Source of the DNA: Bugulina stolonifera
Taxonomy: Eukaryota > Bryozoa > Gymnolaemata > Cheilostomatida > Bugulidae
Assembly (NCBI GenBank): GCA_935421135.1
Contig: OW285189.1
Location: 2,776,179-2,840,178, forward strand
Direction of reading: 5' to 3'
Length of the DNA: 64,000 bases
Within the stretch, counting starts at the first letter, position 1; each line of letters starts with the position of its first letter. The notes beneath the pieces were generated by a model, which made no database searches, had not been told where the DNA came from, and saw only the letters and a program-made list of their open reading frames with translations. Of this stretch, positions 27,401 to 38,251 are shown one piece after another. Both the position numbers and the translations under genes were made by a program.

Positions 27401-27691
27401 TTCAAATTTAAGAATTACCTCACCTTTTGCAGATACACTGTAGCTATATTCTTCTGAAAACCATTTGTAATGAAATCACCATTAATTGTATAATGCGGCA
27501 GATTCCATGAGGGCAGAAATTATTTTGTCACCAGCTAACTACTGGTCATGGATGGAATGTCATGATGTTATAACTATGTTGTATGCAAACTATAAAACAC
27601 TAAGTGTGAGTATACGCCATGTCTATCTAAACATACCCTGATTATTGTAGAAATCGCCAAGCTGAGAGTTATACTCCGACAGATACTGTAG
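24499..27691 (+). CDS. Small secreted cysteine-containing protein
   Basis: Four exons, 24499-24657, 25288-25340, 27067-27179 and 27651-27691, join in phase (0,2,1) to 121 aa with a TAG stop at 27689. The N-terminus MLKFVIYLLFAFHQLAGCNE is a clear signal peptide. A helical charged stretch follows (KILKEKLDKVVNEAA). Exon 3 holds YSDPQECPASQISCCRGFFQ, then FKGVCV, a compact four-cysteine cluster. The end is the basic helix IAKLRVILRQIL. The protein is probably secreted. The cysteine pattern (CP, CC, GVC) is not one I can assign to a family. The small last exon is the least certain part. Confidence 0.55.
26155..26275 (-). repeat. tRNA-like SINE relic, reverse
   Basis: Read on the minus strand, GCTGGTGTAGTGGTAGCATG looks like an A box and GGATTTAAACCCC like a B box about 50 bases on. 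It lies in intron 2 of the secreted-protein gene. Confidence 0.4.
26365..26850 (-). mobile_element. Decayed Gypsy-type LTR, reverse
   Basis: GAGCCTATGAGTGGTGCTAG, TTTTTATTGAGATCCAAGCA, CTTCCGGTAAATG, GTGCAACAAGATG and CAAAAGGTGCTTAAAATG follow the order of the reverse-complemented LTR at 22628-23292 but are strongly diverged. It lies within intron 2 of the secreted-protein gene. Confidence 0.6.
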
Positions 27692-28245
27692 CTACATGTA
27701 ACTATACCGATGGTCAAGTCTTCTATTTCACAGTCTCTTATGCACTATCGATGTGTGTTATGTGGACTTTTATAACTGATATTCACACTTCATCAATAAA
27801 TTTCACTTTTATAAACAATTCAGTTAACCTACATGGACAAGTCTGTCAGTGTTCTCGAACCTGTATTCATTGCTAGTTCAGCACAAAATTAGTACTGAAT
27901 ATATAGTTATGTAGTGCTTATGCTATTGTATTAATGTACACTGCTTTTCCACACATTTTATGGCTTCACTACTTTTAAAACTTCTAGTAATAATGTTCTT
28001 TTAGCACCATACAATTTATATTAAATGTAGAACTATTATCAGCTGCTACTGTTACTCTGATATCAAATATAAGTGATCTACTGTATAAATTCTGATAGAA
28101 AATAGAAGAGCTGACCGATCAGATACGTGTAACATACAGGCGACGTTCAAAGTTTTCTTCAAACGTAATGCTGCATGTACATGTACATGTACAATGTATA
28201 TGTATGTATGCACGCATATAACGCAACGTAGCATAATGTCATGTA

Positions 28246-28440
28246 ACTAGCGTAGCACAGCACTGCGCAGCACTGCGCAGCACTGCGCAGCACAGCGCAG
28301 CGCAGCGCAACACAACACAACACAACACAACACAACATAACATAAACATAACGTAACACAGTGGAACGGGGTGCAACATAACACAATGTAGTGTACATGT
28401 AACAAAGCGTTGGGTTGCGTTGTGCAGCGAAGGGTAGCGT
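28246..28440. repeat. GCGCAGCACT and ACACA short tandem repeats
   Basis: Units GCGCAGCACT (28258-28310) grade into ACACA repeats (28311-28335), then degenerate GGTAGCGTAG units to about 28457. No gene is supported. Confidence 0.8.
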
Positions 28441-28570
28441 AGGCTAGCGTAGGGTAGCATATGAGTTTATTCCAATGCATATTGAGAGTTTACATGTATT
28501 TCTCAGAACTACTCTTTAAATTCTTTTAGTTCAAGTGTTGAAATCGCAACTCTTACTATGTAAATTGCAG

Positions 28571-29352
28571 ACTCCATGAACACTGTGAACATAGTGAACA
28601 CTGTGGACATAGTGAACACTGTGGTCATAGTGGACACTGTGGACATAGTGGACACTGTGGACATAGTGGACACTGTAGACATAGTGAACACTGTGAACAT
28701 AGTGGACACTGTGGACATAGTGGACACTGTGGACATAGTGAACACTGTGGACATGGTGGACTCCATGAACACTGTGGACATAGTGAACACTTCGGACATA
28801 GTGGACACTGTGGACATAGTGGACACTGTGGACATAATGGACTCCATGAACACTGTGGACATAGTGGACACTGTGGACATAGCGGACACTGTAGACATAG
28901 TGAAGACTGTGAACATAGTGGACACTGTGGACATAGTGGACACTGTGGACATAGTGAACACTGTGGACATGGTGGACACGGTGGACACTGTGGACATAGT
29001 GGACACTGTGGACATAGTGGACTCCATGAACACTGTGGACATAGTGGACACTGTGGACATAGTGAACACTGTGAACATAGTGGACACTGTGGACATAGTG
29101 GACACTGTAGACATAGTGGACACTGTGGACATAGTGGACACTGTGGACATAGTGAACACTGTGGACATGGTGGACACGGTGGACACTGTGGACATAGTGG
29201 ACACTGTGGACATAGTGGACACTGTGGACATAGTGAACACTGTGGACATGGTGGACACAGTGGACACTGTGGACATAGTGAACTCCATGAACACTGTGGA
29301 CATAGTGGACACTGTGGACATAGTGAACACTGTGGACATAGTGGACACTGTA
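28571..29352. repeat. 18-bp minisatellite GTGGACATAGTGGACACT
   Basis: About 43 units of 18 bases with substitutions (CTCCATGAACAC, GGTGGACACGG). Each 18-mer is itself two related 9-mers (GTGGACAYW). Because the period is divisible by three and no unit encodes a stop, several frames on both strands stay open for 280 codons. I find no start context or splice sites that would make any of them a gene. Confidence 0.93.
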
Positions 29353-30067
29353 CACCCTTGTTGCTATAGTCACTATAGAATATACGTTCTACAAGCCTCC
29401 TCTTACTATTGTGCTTGTGTAGCCGGTCGTGCTCTGACTATAATATCTACGTAGAAAAGTCAACTGTCTGTCTGTCCAAAACTCAGCTTGGCTTATTGAC
29501 AATTAAATGTCTATATTTACATGTATATAGATTTGAAACATTTCAACAACATGAATTATATCAGGGTCAACTTATACAATCTACTAAACAGTCAGAGTAT
29601 TCCTTGTTCCAGCTACTGCCTGTCTCCAAACAACAAACATGACATCTTTTCTACATGTAATTATATTACCATTTACAAGTATGCATAGGATGGTTGATGT
29701 CTTAACCATGATATACATGTAGATATCGTTCTAGCAGGTTTGTATTCTATTGGCTAATTTAAGACAGAAAACTGCTAATCAATATCTGATCTGATCTGAC
29801 TACATTACTGCCTAGCCTACTGCTTTCAGGATTGGAATATTTTACAACATAAACAACAGTGTACAAGTATTTCAGACTGAAAACCACTACGGTGTCCATT
29901 TACCATGCGAGTGCACTCACTATGTTGACATTTCAACAGGTTTTCTGAAATTACCATTTAGCGCATCATCATACATGTACTATAACAAAAGACAAAACGG
30001 TCTGCAGTCTACGGTCTGTGGTCTGCCACCTTCCAATCAGATTTCGGGTTGAAAAGTGGGACAATTT
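29353..30067. other. Intergenic, no gene seen
   Basis: AT-rich sequence with short open frames only. No repeats or splice patterns stood out. Confidence 0.4.
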
Positions 30068-30400
30068 GTATATGTTGCAACACTGCTGGTCAGGATCTCG
30101 GCTCCGGGTGTTGCTAGGACTAGGTCTCAGTCTCTCAACATCTCTGCTCTCGACCCACCCCAGCCGCTGAATGTGTGTTGGAACTTGAGCTATGCCAACA
30201 GCGAAGAACCTCCTGGACCCTAGATTTATATATGTTACAATGCTGCTAGTCTAGGTCTCGGTTCCGGATGGTGTTAGGACCTTGGGACTGGGTCCCCCAG
30301 CATCGCCACTAGACTGGAGTCGCAACCTTAGGCTCCGACCATTACCCAGGTCAGGGTGGGTACGTGACCCACCCCACCCGCTGTACTGGTGTTGGAACTT
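30068..30400. repeat. Two-copy tandem duplication, about 162 bp
   Basis: ATATGTTGCAACACTGCTGG at 30069 recurs as ATATGTTACAATGCTGCTAG at 30231, with colinear TCTCGGYTCCGG and GTGTTGGAACTTG blocks in each. Confidence 0.7.
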
Positions 30401-30944
30401 GGGCTATGAACTTGGAGTTGTCTCTCTAATGCAAGGTAGCACAACTCCTCATGAACTCCTTGCAAATTGTCTGCGCTGCCAGAGGTCATGCACATGCATG
30501 ACCATAGTAAATGAACACAAGCCATCATTACATGCAGGCGAAGCGAGTAAATATCACAGTGAGACTTGCGTCGCAGTCCAAGCACCAAGTGCTTGTTATT
30601 TTAAAAATATCAACCACTATTATAATGGTTACAGGGTTAAAACCATTGAAGTGTGATTCATTGTTGATGAATGATGAAAGGCATTGCTATTGGCTGGCCG
30701 TTAAATTTTCCAAGACTTGGTTTTCATTGCAGCAGTTGTCTCTTCTTGGTTGCCTCAACATCTTCAGCTGCTTGGGTTTTCTTCTCTTGCAGTAAGGGAA
30801 ATTTGTCTGGTTACATTGCTATTGGCTAGATATTACTTCAGACTGATTATAGTGAATTAATTGATATGATGCTACATGTAAATTTGTAAATTATCTTGAA
30901 ATGCTGACATCAGGGTTTGAAGCCAAAGGGCGACAAATCCAAAA

Positions 30945-31235
30945 ATTGAATAAGCAGTTACACAAAGTAGTATATAACTGCAGCTTTAGCGGAACCGTCA
31001 ATTTTTCTCCACACACAGAGGGGATAACATATTTTTAACATCACGAGTTTGCAATATGAATTCTGTTTGGAGCCATAAAATGACTATTTGAACAGTTGTC
31101 ACCATATTATTGTGGCTCCAAACAGATTAATATCATAAACACCGGCCTTCACCTTTAGTTCATTTAGTTGTCACTTTTTGTCCCTAGAATAAAAACTGAG
31201 TTGGTAACTGGGTTTTTGTGGAATGCTGGAGACAA
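30945..31235 (+). repeat. Dispersed repeat, copy 1 of 2
   Basis: CACACACAGAGGGGATAACA, GAATTCTGTTTGGA and CTTCACCTTTAGTTCATTTAG recur in the same order at 36715-36950. The interior contains the inverted pair TTCTGTTTGGAGCCA / TGGCTCCAAACAGA (31065-31127), so it may be a MITE. A third trace (CGTTACAGAGGGGATAA) occurs at 60318 and 60484. Confidence 0.6.
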
Positions 31236-31448
31236 AGAAGTACTGACATGCTATTAGGTTTTATGCACAGAGGCATTGATTTTTGTCTTCAATCTCCTCT
31301 TATAAAATTGTCCTCCCTTTCCTTTGGTGCATCATTAATAGAATGGAATAAAATATGACAATTCTGCTTAGTGTCTACTGAAATACAACTTCATACATGT
31401 ATATACAATGTAATTTATTGCTAAAATCATGGGCCCTCATAAGCTATT

Positions 31449-31530
31449 GATCAGGATAAGAGGTTTTCTTCCCATAACTTCAGAATTGAGATAAGACAAC
31501 TTCTTCATTTTATTATGCAAAAATGAAATG
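31449..31530. mobile_element. Palindromic MITE relative
   Basis: AGCTATTGATCAGGATAAGAG and AGATAAGACAACTTCTT match the hairpin element at 11498-11572. It is degenerate. Confidence 0.35.
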
Positions 31531-31736
31531 AGTGCTGTTGTATTTATGTCCTTCCAATGAAGGCAAATACTACATCTATCCTTGCTACGCATGGGTGATA
31601 TTGTTCTAGTGGGGAACCAAACAAGCACGATAACTAACCTTGTAGTGTGTGCCTTTGGATATGTTATAATTACCATTACTATAGTAGTGCATTATGTTCT
31701 GAATCTGAAGGCCAAGAATGTGTATATCTATGGGCA

Positions 31737-31900
31737 CAGATTGACAGCACCTGCTGTAACTATGGTTATGGGCACAGGTAGGTCGCACCTGCTGTAACTA
31801 TGGTTATGGGCACAGGCAGGTATAGCACCTGCTGTAACTATGGTTATGGGCACAGGCAGGTAGCACCTGCTTCAACTATGGTTATGGGCACAGGCAGGTT
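31737..31900. repeat. Minisatellite with CAGGTAGCACCTG palindrome
   Basis: About four units of 38-43 bases: GCACCTGCTGTAACTATGG, then TTATGGGCACAGGCAGGTA. The junction CAGGTAGCACCTG is near-palindromic. The same junction in reverse complement is the core of the array at 63620-63895. Confidence 0.8.
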
Positions 31901-31933
31901 GCCGTAATTACATACATGTACAATATAATATTG

Positions 31934-32640
31934 CAATGTTTTGTGTATGGTTTTCCCACGGGTGCCGATGTTAGCTTGAGTGGGGGAAGCGCTTGGTAGT
32001 TGGTAATGGGCTGCCAAGGTAACTTCCACACATTACATAAAGAGTGAACAGTTAAGTTAAGCTCTTGTGATTATTGGAGAGGACGTAGGCCGATGCTTAG
32101 ACTCATTGAAGAGTCAAGGGTCGACAGAGGTCCTATAGTTTATACTCCAAAGGAGTGTAGAAAGTATTTGTGTTGAATAGGGGACGTAGACCCGATGCTA
32201 GATTCATTGAAGAGTCAAGGATCGACTAAGGATCGACTAAGGTCCGACGGTTTATACTCACAAGGAGTGTAGTAAGAGACTTACGAGTGTGAGGACGAGC
32301 TCGGGCACTAAAGGTCCAAGGACCAAGGCTGGAGCTGCCTGCCTGCAAGAGTAAGACTCTGTAGGTTGAGTTAGGAGATGTTGCTTTATTGAAGCGCAAT
32401 CAACAACCGATTTAGCGCAGAAACTGACATCGGCCATTAATTACAATAGGCAAAAAGACATAGAACAATATCAGGTGATAAATGTACTTGCAATTAATTA
32501 GATACAGACAAATACAGAGACCTGATTGGTTGAATAATACAATAATACACATTAGCCAAGCAAAAATAAGACGTATATAATAAGTATATGTAATAAGCAT
32601 GTGTAATGAGAGTCATGCATAATTGTACTGTACAACATAA
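31934..32640 (-). mobile_element. LTR relic (family B), reverse orientation
   Basis: Colinear with 238-960: GGTGCCGATG, ACATAAAGAGTGAACAG, GACGTAGGCCGATGCTTAGA, two GAAGAGTCAAGG-type repeats, and TTGCTTTATTGAAGCGCAAT. No flanking internal region was seen, and the right edge is unclear. Confidence 0.6.
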
Positions 32641-32825
32641 GTATTTGAGTATAGTCTGTGCAGTTGCAGACTATGTTAGCTGGAACACCACAATATTATA
32701 CACAAATTACATCTTTGTGTATGAAAAGTCATATACATACAGTCATGTATGCATAAAATGTTTGTCTGCGCAAAATTACATAGAACCGGTGTTCGAAGTG
32801 CGGGTATACGGGAGTATACTGTGTG

Positions 32826-35800
32826 TCTCAGAATTCACAAAAATTGAACAGCTTCACTGAGTCAGATACCAAGCCAGAACACATATTCATGACATATTAT
32901 GATGTAATAACACTGGCTATTTTATTAGCTATTGTTTACTGCAACCACCAGGAGTATGATCCTACTTGTACTTTGCTTCCCTATAATCCCAACCTATGGA
33001 AATATTGAGTATTCATAAACACATGCAGATTATAGAGAGAACCATGTGGTTATTTTATTTTGGAGTTGTGACATCATGTCAATCTACATTCAGTGTTTAT
33101 ATCTACTGGTGCATTATGGGAAAACAAATTACAATTTATTATGTTATGTAAGTTGTTTTATTTACCACATAGTAGAATATTATAATGATACTGCATGGAT
33201 GTTATGATCAATATGGTACATATTTTAGTACAATAAGAAAACGCAGCAGTCAACATAAGTATGATGAACAGCCTAGTTACATTTGCCTTTTCCAAAGCAG
33301 GCCAACGCTCTGAATCTCCATCCTGTCCTACAATATAGATCATAAGTACATGACAGAACTGTTCACACTGTTATACAGACATACTCTGCTCTTTCAACTA
33401 TATAATGCAGTATCTACTTTAATTAAATAAACATACGAGTGATACAGTGAGAAGAAAAGCACACTTACTTTCGGTTTGCTCCTCTATATCCTGTATCACC
33501 CTTCTTACTTTCAGCCCTTTAAAATATAATATTGTATAATATCTTGTATATACTACATTTAGCTGTGCTAGGATTGTCTGAGTTACATGTAGCACTCGTG
33601 CAGGTAAACAGGTTTCCTGTAAGATTATGTGAGTTTATCCAGGAAGTGTTGGACTGAAGTACTTACTCATCCACTATATTGTCGTTGACTTCCCTCACAT
33701 CTGGTTCACACTGCACTGCTGTCATAGCTTCATCTATAAAGGGCTTTACTTCCACAATCTTGACTCTTTTCACCAATTCATCTCCAGGGCTGACCGTTTG
33801 CTCACCTCGCTCCATCCTGACCTTCATCTCTTCAACCTGCACACTAACATCAATCCCAGACACCTTGTCTGCAGTCTGTGTACACTTGTCTTCTCTTGTG
33901 CTCTTCTTGCTACAAACAAACAGTTGACACTTAAAACACGTAGCAACTTTGCTTTGTAGGTAAAAATGTTGTAGCAAGGCAGTAGACAAAAGAGAACAAC
34001 AAAGAATTCTACACTAGTAGTGTAAGCATGACCTTTGGTATCTATTATAAAGTAGGATCGTGAGGTACGTTCGCATAACGAATAGATACTCTCTCAACAT
34101 ACTCTCTAATTCAGTTGTTGCAGTAGCTAGAATACTCACACATCATCTGATATCATTACTCCAACATTCTTGTCTTGTACTGCTACTGCTGTTCTGGGAG
34201 AATCTGCCTGTGAACCATTGTTTGTTGTGTTCACTTTACAGATCTTGTTATCTGTCTGTACAGAACTATCAACCCCAGCACTCTCCTTGTTACTAAGACA
34301 AAAGTATTAAAATAAAGTGTAAGACAATTTGCTCCACAGAGCAATATCTTTATACAATGAGACCTCTGGCATTAAACTCTGTTTGTGTTGACCATTAGGT
34401 ACAGTACATGTATATAAGACGCGTCAAGCGCATTAGGCATAGCAGACATAAGGCTTAAAATATGACTCACAGCTCCATTTCTAAGTGGGAGATTTTATCC
34501 CTCATCTCATCTATCTCTATTTTTGAAGCTCTGAACTGTAAAACAGATGATGGAACTAAGCAGTAGCTAAATAAACTACTCTCTAGAAATGTAGTAATTT
34601 CCCATAAACTTCACTTTTTAAAATTCTCAGATATATTCCGTACTAACTGTGCTGTAGAATATAAGATGTATATGAGACACAGAGCATAAAAATATGCAAT
34701 TAATGTGGGTAAATTAAACTCACATCTGCATCAATCACTTTCTTCAAGTCAACAACTCTCTTGTAAATCACTTCCTCTAACTCAATGACTCTCCTGTAAA
34801 AAGTAACCACATGTAATTGAAGTTAAATTAGTCATGTACAATGCAACTGAGCTAGCAAACTAATGAAAACACTACAGCTAACAGAGAGAATACATTTGGT
34901 ACATTTGAGCAGTAGAGTATAAGGTAGTTGGAGAGACATGGAAAATCTTCCAATTGTTGATGAATTAACACAAACTGCATCACATTCCAGTTAGTGTTAT
35001 ACAAGTACATGACTGTATACTACAAATGTACATGTAGCTATTACTTGAGTTTCACCATAAAGTACCCACTTTTTCCATAGCTTCTCAGCAATCGATTGGT
35101 TCTGAAACATAGATAGAAAGATGGGCATTAAGATTTGGTCGGGAACCAATTATTGCACTTCAAACTCAAAATCTACTGGCTAGTAAAACAGTGGTGTTAC
35201 TACACGAGGTAATAGTATTGAGAGAAAGCACAACTTCAACAAAATTGTGGAGTGCAATACTGTAACATAGAGTCTTACCTCTCTCTCATTGCGCAGTGTT
35301 CGCCACAATTTGATCACTGTGACTAAAATAAAAATATTATATATCATGGTAAAACTATGAGATAGGTGAAAGTGATTCCAAGAAACTCTATCAGCCTACT
35401 AAAGACCAGTCAATCTGTCTATCCGAACTGTGGCTATCTACATTATAGTGTAAATAAGAATAGGAGTCAAGATCAAGAAAATAGCTGAAATATTTAATTT
35501 AGTATTGGTCTACATTACTACTGCACATTACAGGATATCACTTGTGGTCTCTACTCATGTATATAAATATCTACAATGTGCGTGTACATACTGTATGTGT
35601 TACAACTTACCCAATAGCAATGTTATGCAACTATATAGCAAGAATAAAAACATCTCCTCCATATTTGACTCTCAGTTTAAGGTTATTCAAAACGAATGAA
35701 CTAAACTCACAACAATCAATTAGACGTGAAGCCATTTCTACTAAAACTAGCAGCACTCTAACTTAATACTATTTTATACATTCCATTTAAATAAGTAACA

Positions 35801-36060
35801 CAAAGTCATCAGTGTTCAAATATTTATAACAATAAAATACTATTCATTCATTGATGGGTGTAAACTACATAGTTATTATAGTGCATGACACGGTTGTAGA
35901 TCTTAGATTTTACATAATTATACTTTAAATATACTGCTGTATATATTCTACAATAGTAATGTTCTACAAAATATAGACCATATTCAAAATAAATAATTCA
36001 TGCTTTATTTAACACGAAACTCAGATATTTCAGTTTTATGACCACCATAAAGACACCATA
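32826..36060. repeat. Segmental duplication, copy 1
   Basis: Homologous to 44342-50385. Homology starts at CTCAGAATTCA...GAACAGCTTCACTGAGTC and runs through all nine exons and introns of the coiled-coil gene to about TATGACCACCATAAA. This copy lacks the hAT insertion: the target ATTATAGT at 35875-35882 is intact. Confidence 0.9.
33273..35735 (-). CDS. Coiled-coil protein with TQT-type motifs, copy 1
   Basis: Nine exons on the minus strand, in order: 35711-35735, 35279-35322, 35070-35101, 34724-34793, 34471-34535, 34140-34292, 33667-33909, 33469-33516 and 33273-33327. They join in phase to 244 aa, starting MASRLIDCFTVIKLWRTLRN. Residues of about 10-85 are heptad-like and charged (VIELEEVIYKRVVDLKKVID, EIDEMRDKISHLEMEL), a probable coiled coil. 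The middle has SSVQTDNK and KCTQTADK, which resemble dynein light chain (LC8) TQT anchor motifs. An acidic stretch follows (VQVEEMKVRMERGEQ), and the C-terminus is basic. The last two exons are also open in another frame, which would add a hydrophobic tail (LFIILMLTAAFSY); the splice phase favours the first reading. No named family was recognised. Both copies are intact, so both may be expressed. Confidence 0.68.
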
Positions 36061-36234
36061 TTACACATCTACATTGTACATGTAGATGTCTGACAGATGT
36101 TGCAGTTTTACCAGAGAAACTCTCAGTGTAGGGTGGGTCTTGAGGAGCAATGCCTTGTATCTCACACCATGGCTTCTTACCAACAGAGTCTAGCAGCTGT
36201 TACAAGTTGCTGTTACACTCTACTACTACAATCT

Positions 36235-36443
36235 ACATGACATGACATGACATGACATGACATGACATGACATGACATGACATGACATGACATGACATGA
36301 CATGACATGACATGACATGACATGACATGACATGACATGACATGACATGACATGACATGACATGACATGACATGACATGACATGACATGACATGACATGA
36401 CATGACATGACATGACATGACATGACATGACATGACATGACAT
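36235..36443. repeat. Pure (CATGA)n microsatellite, about 42 copies
   Basis: An uninterrupted 5-bp repeat. The three overlapping MSCHV-type minus-strand open frames it creates are artefacts. The perfect array implies recent expansion. Confidence 0.98.
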
Positions 36444-36714
36444 ATTTACATGCTAAATTCTCTATAACACGTTGGAGAGGTATTATAATTGTCTATTTCT
36501 ACCAAAAAGACTGAACATAGGAATCAATAGGAAACATTGAAGTACATGTACAATGTATTTCATTCATTATATAAATACGTGTATGTTTTATTAGTCAAGT
36601 TATGGACAATTAAAACTTGCTACAAATATCTTGACTATGTCCATAATAATCATACCATAAATATTAACTAATAGCTTACTGTGAACTGTCTACCTAACTA
36701 CATGTCTAAGTCAA

Positions 36715-36950
36715 AAAATTGAACAAGCAGTTACACAAAGTAGTATAAAACTGCAACTTTAGTGGAATTGTCAATTTTCCTCCACACACAGAGGGGATAA
36801 CACATTTTTAACACCGAGAGTTTGGAATATGAATTCTGTTTGGACCCATAAATTAACATCAGTAACACTGACCTTCACCTTTAGTTCATTTAGATGTTAC
36901 TTTTCTCCCTAAAATAAAAATTGAGTTATAACAAGGTTTTTGTGGAAAAC
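36715..36950 (+). repeat. Dispersed repeat, copy 2 of 2
   Basis: Matches 30945-31235 (GTTACACAAAGTAGTATA, ACACACAGAGGGGATAACA, CTTCACCTTTAGTTCATTTAG) but lacks the central inverted segment. Confidence 0.6.
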
Positions 36951-37266
36951 CATCACAAAACCGTGTAGATTTGTTGCATGTAATCAGTGACAACTAGTAT
37001 ATTTAAGAGTTGTCCACTCTTGCGCACTTGAGAGAATATAACTCCTCACTAAAATTGATCGGCTGACTGTAGATAGGACAGGTACATGTATATATATAGG
37101 AGAGGAGTACCTACACTGTAGTCTCAGTAGAGAGAGAGATAGACAGATACCTAGAGTAGACTGAAAATAAGGCATGGAGAGACAACAGTATAGACTGTTG
37201 ACATACCTGTAGATAAGTCACACAGTGACAAGAGTGGACGACGACATAGACGTTATACACATATAT

Positions 37267-37930
37267 TGTAATGGTACGCCAAATCGTATCTTACATCTGA
37301 CACTCATTATTGTGTGCATATACATGTATATATCTGCTTGTACTTTACTATATGTTATCGTATATAGTTACATGATTATTACTAAGTCTTTTTATGCCTT
37401 TTATACCCATGTACAGAGGCCCGACCTCTCAGAATCCATTGATATTCATTTTGTACATGAATTGGACCATTATAAGCAACTTTTGTATAACCCGACCTAT
37501 TTTGGGTCGGCCGTCGGGCTTCCGGCGGCCATCTTGTTGCGCAACTTCCGGACGACCACACGTCGTCTTTTCCCGACCTTACGTCGGCCGGAAGTCCTTA
37601 TACTATATAAAGGGCACTGTTTTACTGTTCATTGTCTCAGTCTTCACTTGGCTTTCAATAAAGACACATCTATACTTGATACAGAGACTTTCACTTTCTT
37701 TTGTCAGGTCATTAGCTTAGCGAACCGCCTACTAGGTCGGATCACTCTCTTTCAACGTATAGTCTGAAGGTCAGACTTGGGACCAGATGGGTCGTCTCTG
37801 GTAGTATTTGGGCTACTGAGACCGCTCGATCTTTCATGTAATGCGAAGTCCTATTACCACTCGTAGGCACTTCATTTCTGGGTCGATAGTCGTCCAAGGA
37901 CGACCGCACCAAATCACAGAAACCATTACA
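37267..37930 (+). repeat. 5' LTR of Gypsy element
   Basis: TGTAATGG...CCATTACA. A TATA box TATATAAA lies at 37604-37611 and a polyadenylation signal AATAAA at 37657-37662, so U3 is about 370 bp and R is short. GC-rich inverted motifs (CCCGACCTATTTTGGGTCGG, CTTCCGGCGGCC, GGCCGGAAG) upstream of the TATA box look like the promoter. Confidence 0.96.
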
Positions 37931-37931
37931 T

Positions 37932-37951
37932 TGGTGGCAGCGGTGGGATTC
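37932..37951 (+). other. Primer-binding site, tRNA-Leu type
   Basis: TGGTGGCAGCGGTGGGATTC starts one base after the LTR. It is complementary to the 3' end (with CCA) of animal tRNA-Leu (AAG/TAG), as I recall that sequence. Confidence 0.85.
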
Positions 37952-38251
37952 TAAGGTCGTACTCTTACGATACGAAGCGAAGGAAGGTGACCTCGGCCTC
38001 AAGAAACCCGACCGACCTCATTCTTCAATACTTCTACGGCGATTAAGGACTCGGACCCGGGAACCCTTTTACGAGAAGGTGACAAACGCTAAAGTGCACC
38101 CATTAATTCTCGTGGTTCCGCTGGATGTAGCCCGACCTACGCCGGATCTTCAATCAAAGACCGACCTCGGATCCAGAATAGATTGACGGTACTCAGTACG
38201 CCGACTAGGCCGACCCGGCCTAACAAATCAAAGCAGTTTTAATCCACTACC

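Noticed and set aside
28509..29454. Frames of about 280 codons on both strands (VDIVDT, STMSTV, HYVHSV types)
   Set aside because: Artefact of an 18-bp repeat without stops in several frames.
36213..36443. MSCHV repeat frames
   Set aside because: A (CATGA)n microsatellite read in three frames.
37225..37767. 180-codon and 108-codon frames in the LTRs (also at 43066-43521)
   Set aside because: They lie wholly within LTR sequence over the promoter and R region, and recur in each LTR copy.
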